Shown here piece by piece: positions 61,466 through 64,000 of a stretch of DNA of 64,000 nucleotides (the first letter of the stretch is position 1; the number at the start of each line of letters is the position of its first letter). A program made the translations under genes and the position numbers. This DNA is from Symsagittifera roscoffensis (Eukaryota; Xenacoelomorpha; Acoela; Convolutidae), in the NCBI RefSeq assembly GCF_963678635.1, contig NC_087064.1, positions 56,740,338 through 56,804,337 on the forward strand, in the 5' to 3' direction. The notes under the pieces were generated by a model. It saw nothing but the letters and a program-made list of their open reading frames with translations. It ran no database searches and had not been told where the DNA came from.

Positions 61466-64000
61466 TTTAAAAAGATAAGACAAGAATGCTGTTTTGCTCA
61501 TTTTAATTATGCTTCGGGTTAGGCCTCCAAGTTGGTTGACTAAAAAAAATCCAAAATGCAGTTTGAAGAAATAGGTCACAAAGGCTGTTGAAAAAATAGG
61601 TCAGAATGTGCCTTTAGAAGGTTTTAGGGTTAAACAGCAGAAATTGGATAGCATAAAATAATACCAAAAAGAGTGACACTTTTTTTTTATGAAGGGTTGG
61701 AATCCCTGAGGAGGGAGAGCCCCTTAACCCGCTCGTACGCTGTATGGTACTATCTCAGGACATCCAACGTCAAAATAGTGCCCTGGTACAAGGGATTGGC
61801 AGTTCAGAAGCTAGCATTGATCGTTTAGATTGGTTCTCGGTTTCGTTTATTAACATATGAATTGTAAGTACTATCTATACTCAAAAAAATCAATTAGCCA
61901 TCAGTTCACGATCCATTCACGATCTTTCGAAGTTCAATGACATTATCAGAAACTCCGCCTGAGTGAGTTATCTGTTTTTTGTGATCAAGGAGTTCATTTA
62001 ATTTTTGAAAAAATTGCTAGTTTCTGAATGAAGATTCCCAATTTACTTCGAGGTGTCTCAAGTGAATTTTTCTACGATACAATCAGAAAAAAAAACATTA
62101 ATTTTTTTGTAAAATTTTTACACCCAATGTGACGTAAAGAAAATTTTGCATCTTCTTATATTTTATTGGTTAGATCAGCATGCTTCAATTCGATTTGGAA
62201 ATTTTTTTGAGCCGGGATTAATACGCCTTTTTGCTGCGCGCTAATGGGAAACTGAAAGCTCGCGTGCATTAATAATCCAAAAATGGTAAAAAAACAACAT
62301 TCGATGCTTTATATGTTTACTGAAAGCAATCACAGTTGAAACAGTTTCTTATAGCGGCTCTCAACGATGTCTTGCTTATAAAATCAATCGTCAAAAACTG
62401 TTATTTACAAAATCATACTTGGTAAAAAAAAACCCACTACAAGTATTAAGATCCTACTCATTATGTACATTTGTTCGAGAGTCAAAAAAGTGTTTTTGCC
62501 AATATTCGCAATACTATTTAATCATCTTTAATAATTATTAAATAAATTTTGAGATAAGCAAAGGAGAATAGTCGGTTTTGCAATTTGTCTCTACCTCGGT
62601 TAAGGTAATTTCTATACAACTTAGTTATTAGCTGGGTTTGATGAACAGCGCATTTATAAGTTTTTTTGTGTTTTGAGAACAAGAGTTCTACCATTTTTTC
62701 ATGTTCCTGAATTCTAGCTCACAGTTTTTTCAAGCCTTAATGAGCTGTTTCACTTTGAAGAATTGTTTTTTTTTTCGAAGCTGAAAAAATGATTTCCAAA
62801 AATGCCGATACTATACATGTTTTACTGCAGATCCTAATCGTTCACTATCTTTTTCAGGACATGTTAAACACAATAAAAACCCTCGTATCAAGCCAAAGCC
62901 CAGATTATTTTGTTTAAATGTGAACAAACAAGGAATACGTCTTCTCAAAAAAATTGAAATTTGTCAAAAACAAAAAAAAATAAAAAAAACGAAGTATTTA
63001 CCAAAAGGAATGAAAACTTAAATAGTGTAATTGTCTAGCAACTCAAGTTTCGAATAGATAAACCTACCATAACTTCACTAAAAATAACCACAGGTGAAGT
63101 AACTTTTTCTGTTTGGAAATTTTTTAGATGGTATAAATAAAGTTTTCCATGTATCTCTAGTTAAAAAACAAAAAATTTTCAAAAATTAACCACACCAAGT
63201 AAACTTTTGAAAAATTCCACAGCTACCCTTTGGACGTTTTTTAAAACCCGAGTTTCTTCAGTAAAACTCCGATTTTTGTGCTTTTTTCTATTTGTGTCTC
63301 AATATCAACCTTTTGCTTCAATAAACTTTTTTAGAATTGGAAACAAAAGAATTATGCAAAAAAGAATTATGCGAATAGCGTCTGTAAAGAAAGGCCTCAA
63401 TAGAGTTTCTATAAAATTGAAAAAAAAATTTGCTATGATTTGTTGTTCGAATTAAAACTTGATTATTTAATGCTTTTATATTATATATATGGTAAGATCA
63501 CTGTAAGTTGTCAAAAAGAATTAGCTACAATAAACTTTTTTTCTGGCTATAAACAAAAATTAACGGTTTTGAGGGTTATTGTGAAAGAACAAACGAACAT
63601 TATCTCATACAAAAAATTCACAAATGTCTATTTTTGTGAGATTTCTTTTGTTTGATCATTGAGTTTTTGATGTTTATAATTAAATGATAATCGTCCTTTT
63701 CGGACGAAAACTTAGTTTGTATAGCAAAAATCAAATAAAAAATTTTATTTATAAAAAAATTCATACATTTTTCATGTATAAATAGGTTTATCTTAAAAAT
63801 TTTAAATAAGTTTCATATCACTTTGTGTTCGCGTGTGTTTTAAGTTTTTGCTTTGGTTTTCTTTTTGCTTTTCTCTCAAAATGATGTACGACAAATCGTT
63901 ATCGGAATGATAGATAATTCATATCAAAACCTTTTCAACTGTGATTCCAATATTATTTACATGTTTCAAAATGTCCTGGATTTGAGAAAAACCGGTATGA
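61466..64000 (+). repeat. ~4.55-kb direct-repeat unit, second copy (runs off the window)
   Basis: Collinear with 56922-59456 and very similar throughout. Differences are mainly single bases and lengths of homopolymer runs. The copy is still matching at the last base of the window, so at least two tandem units exist here. An LTR pair is unlikely because the part between the copies has no retroelement genes. Confidence 0.85.

Overview
The window looks like an AT-rich invertebrate genome dominated by retroelements. The one clear host gene is a four-exon ARGLU1-type splicing cofactor gene (26137-27569, minus). It has short introns and a TTTTTCAG acceptor five bases before its ATG, as expected for spliced-leader trans-splicing. 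Together with BEL/Pao elements and a LINE of a type common in worms, this makes a nematode the best guess. Another SL-trans-splicing invertebrate is not excluded, and no species can be named from sequence alone.

Layout. 1-610: four diverged ~148-bp tandem units. 1280-17900: a head-to-tail array of broken BEL/Pao retrotransposon copies, all on the minus strand (Gag, protease, RT, RNase H and integrase fragments), enlarged by segmental duplication after decay. 17900-26100: non-coding AT-rich DNA with tandem and direct repeats, palindromes and a 699-bp mariner-type MITE (25141-25839). 26137-27569: ARGLU1. 27711-27906: an old LTR fragment.

27963-52527: a complete, young giant Ty3/gypsy-class LTR retrotransposon of 24,565 bp on the minus strand. 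Its two 919-bp LTRs differ at 4 positions and a TTTT target-site duplication flanks it. It carries six long open frames: Gag-Pro (1396 aa); Pol (RT-RNase H-integrase followed by a C-terminal macro-like domain, in the same frame as Gag-Pro behind a single UAA); ORF3 (1199 aa, an SGNH/GDSL hydrolase domain with the full catalytic signature plus a second degenerate SGNH-like half); ORF4 (about 291 aa, overlapping the ORF3 stop as ATGCTAG); ORF5 (about 1300 aa, unknown); and ORF6 (157 aa, unknown). I see no envelope-like glycoprotein. The 3-kb leader and the LTRs share a dense set of CCCCTCCGGATT motifs and hairpins whose stems differ between copies while pairing is kept. This element is the most likely undescribed system here.

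52734-54830: a 5'-truncated, frameshifted LINE. 55013-56719: further relatives of the giant element's LTR (an edge duplication, a solo-type LTR of 918 bp and an inverted fragment abutting a 200-N gap). 56920-64000: a ~4.55-kb direct repeat, one full copy and the first ~2.5 kb of the next, with no recognisable gene.

How the parts relate: the giant element lies in the same orientation as ARGLU1 and ends about 390 bp upstream of its start codon, so its 3' LTR could now act as, or interfere with, the promoter of this splicing gene. Gag-Pro and Pol supply particle assembly and replication. ORF3 to ORF6 look like an accessory module, probably expressed from a spliced RNA. The macro and SGNH domains resemble viral accessory enzymes more than standard retrotransposon parts.
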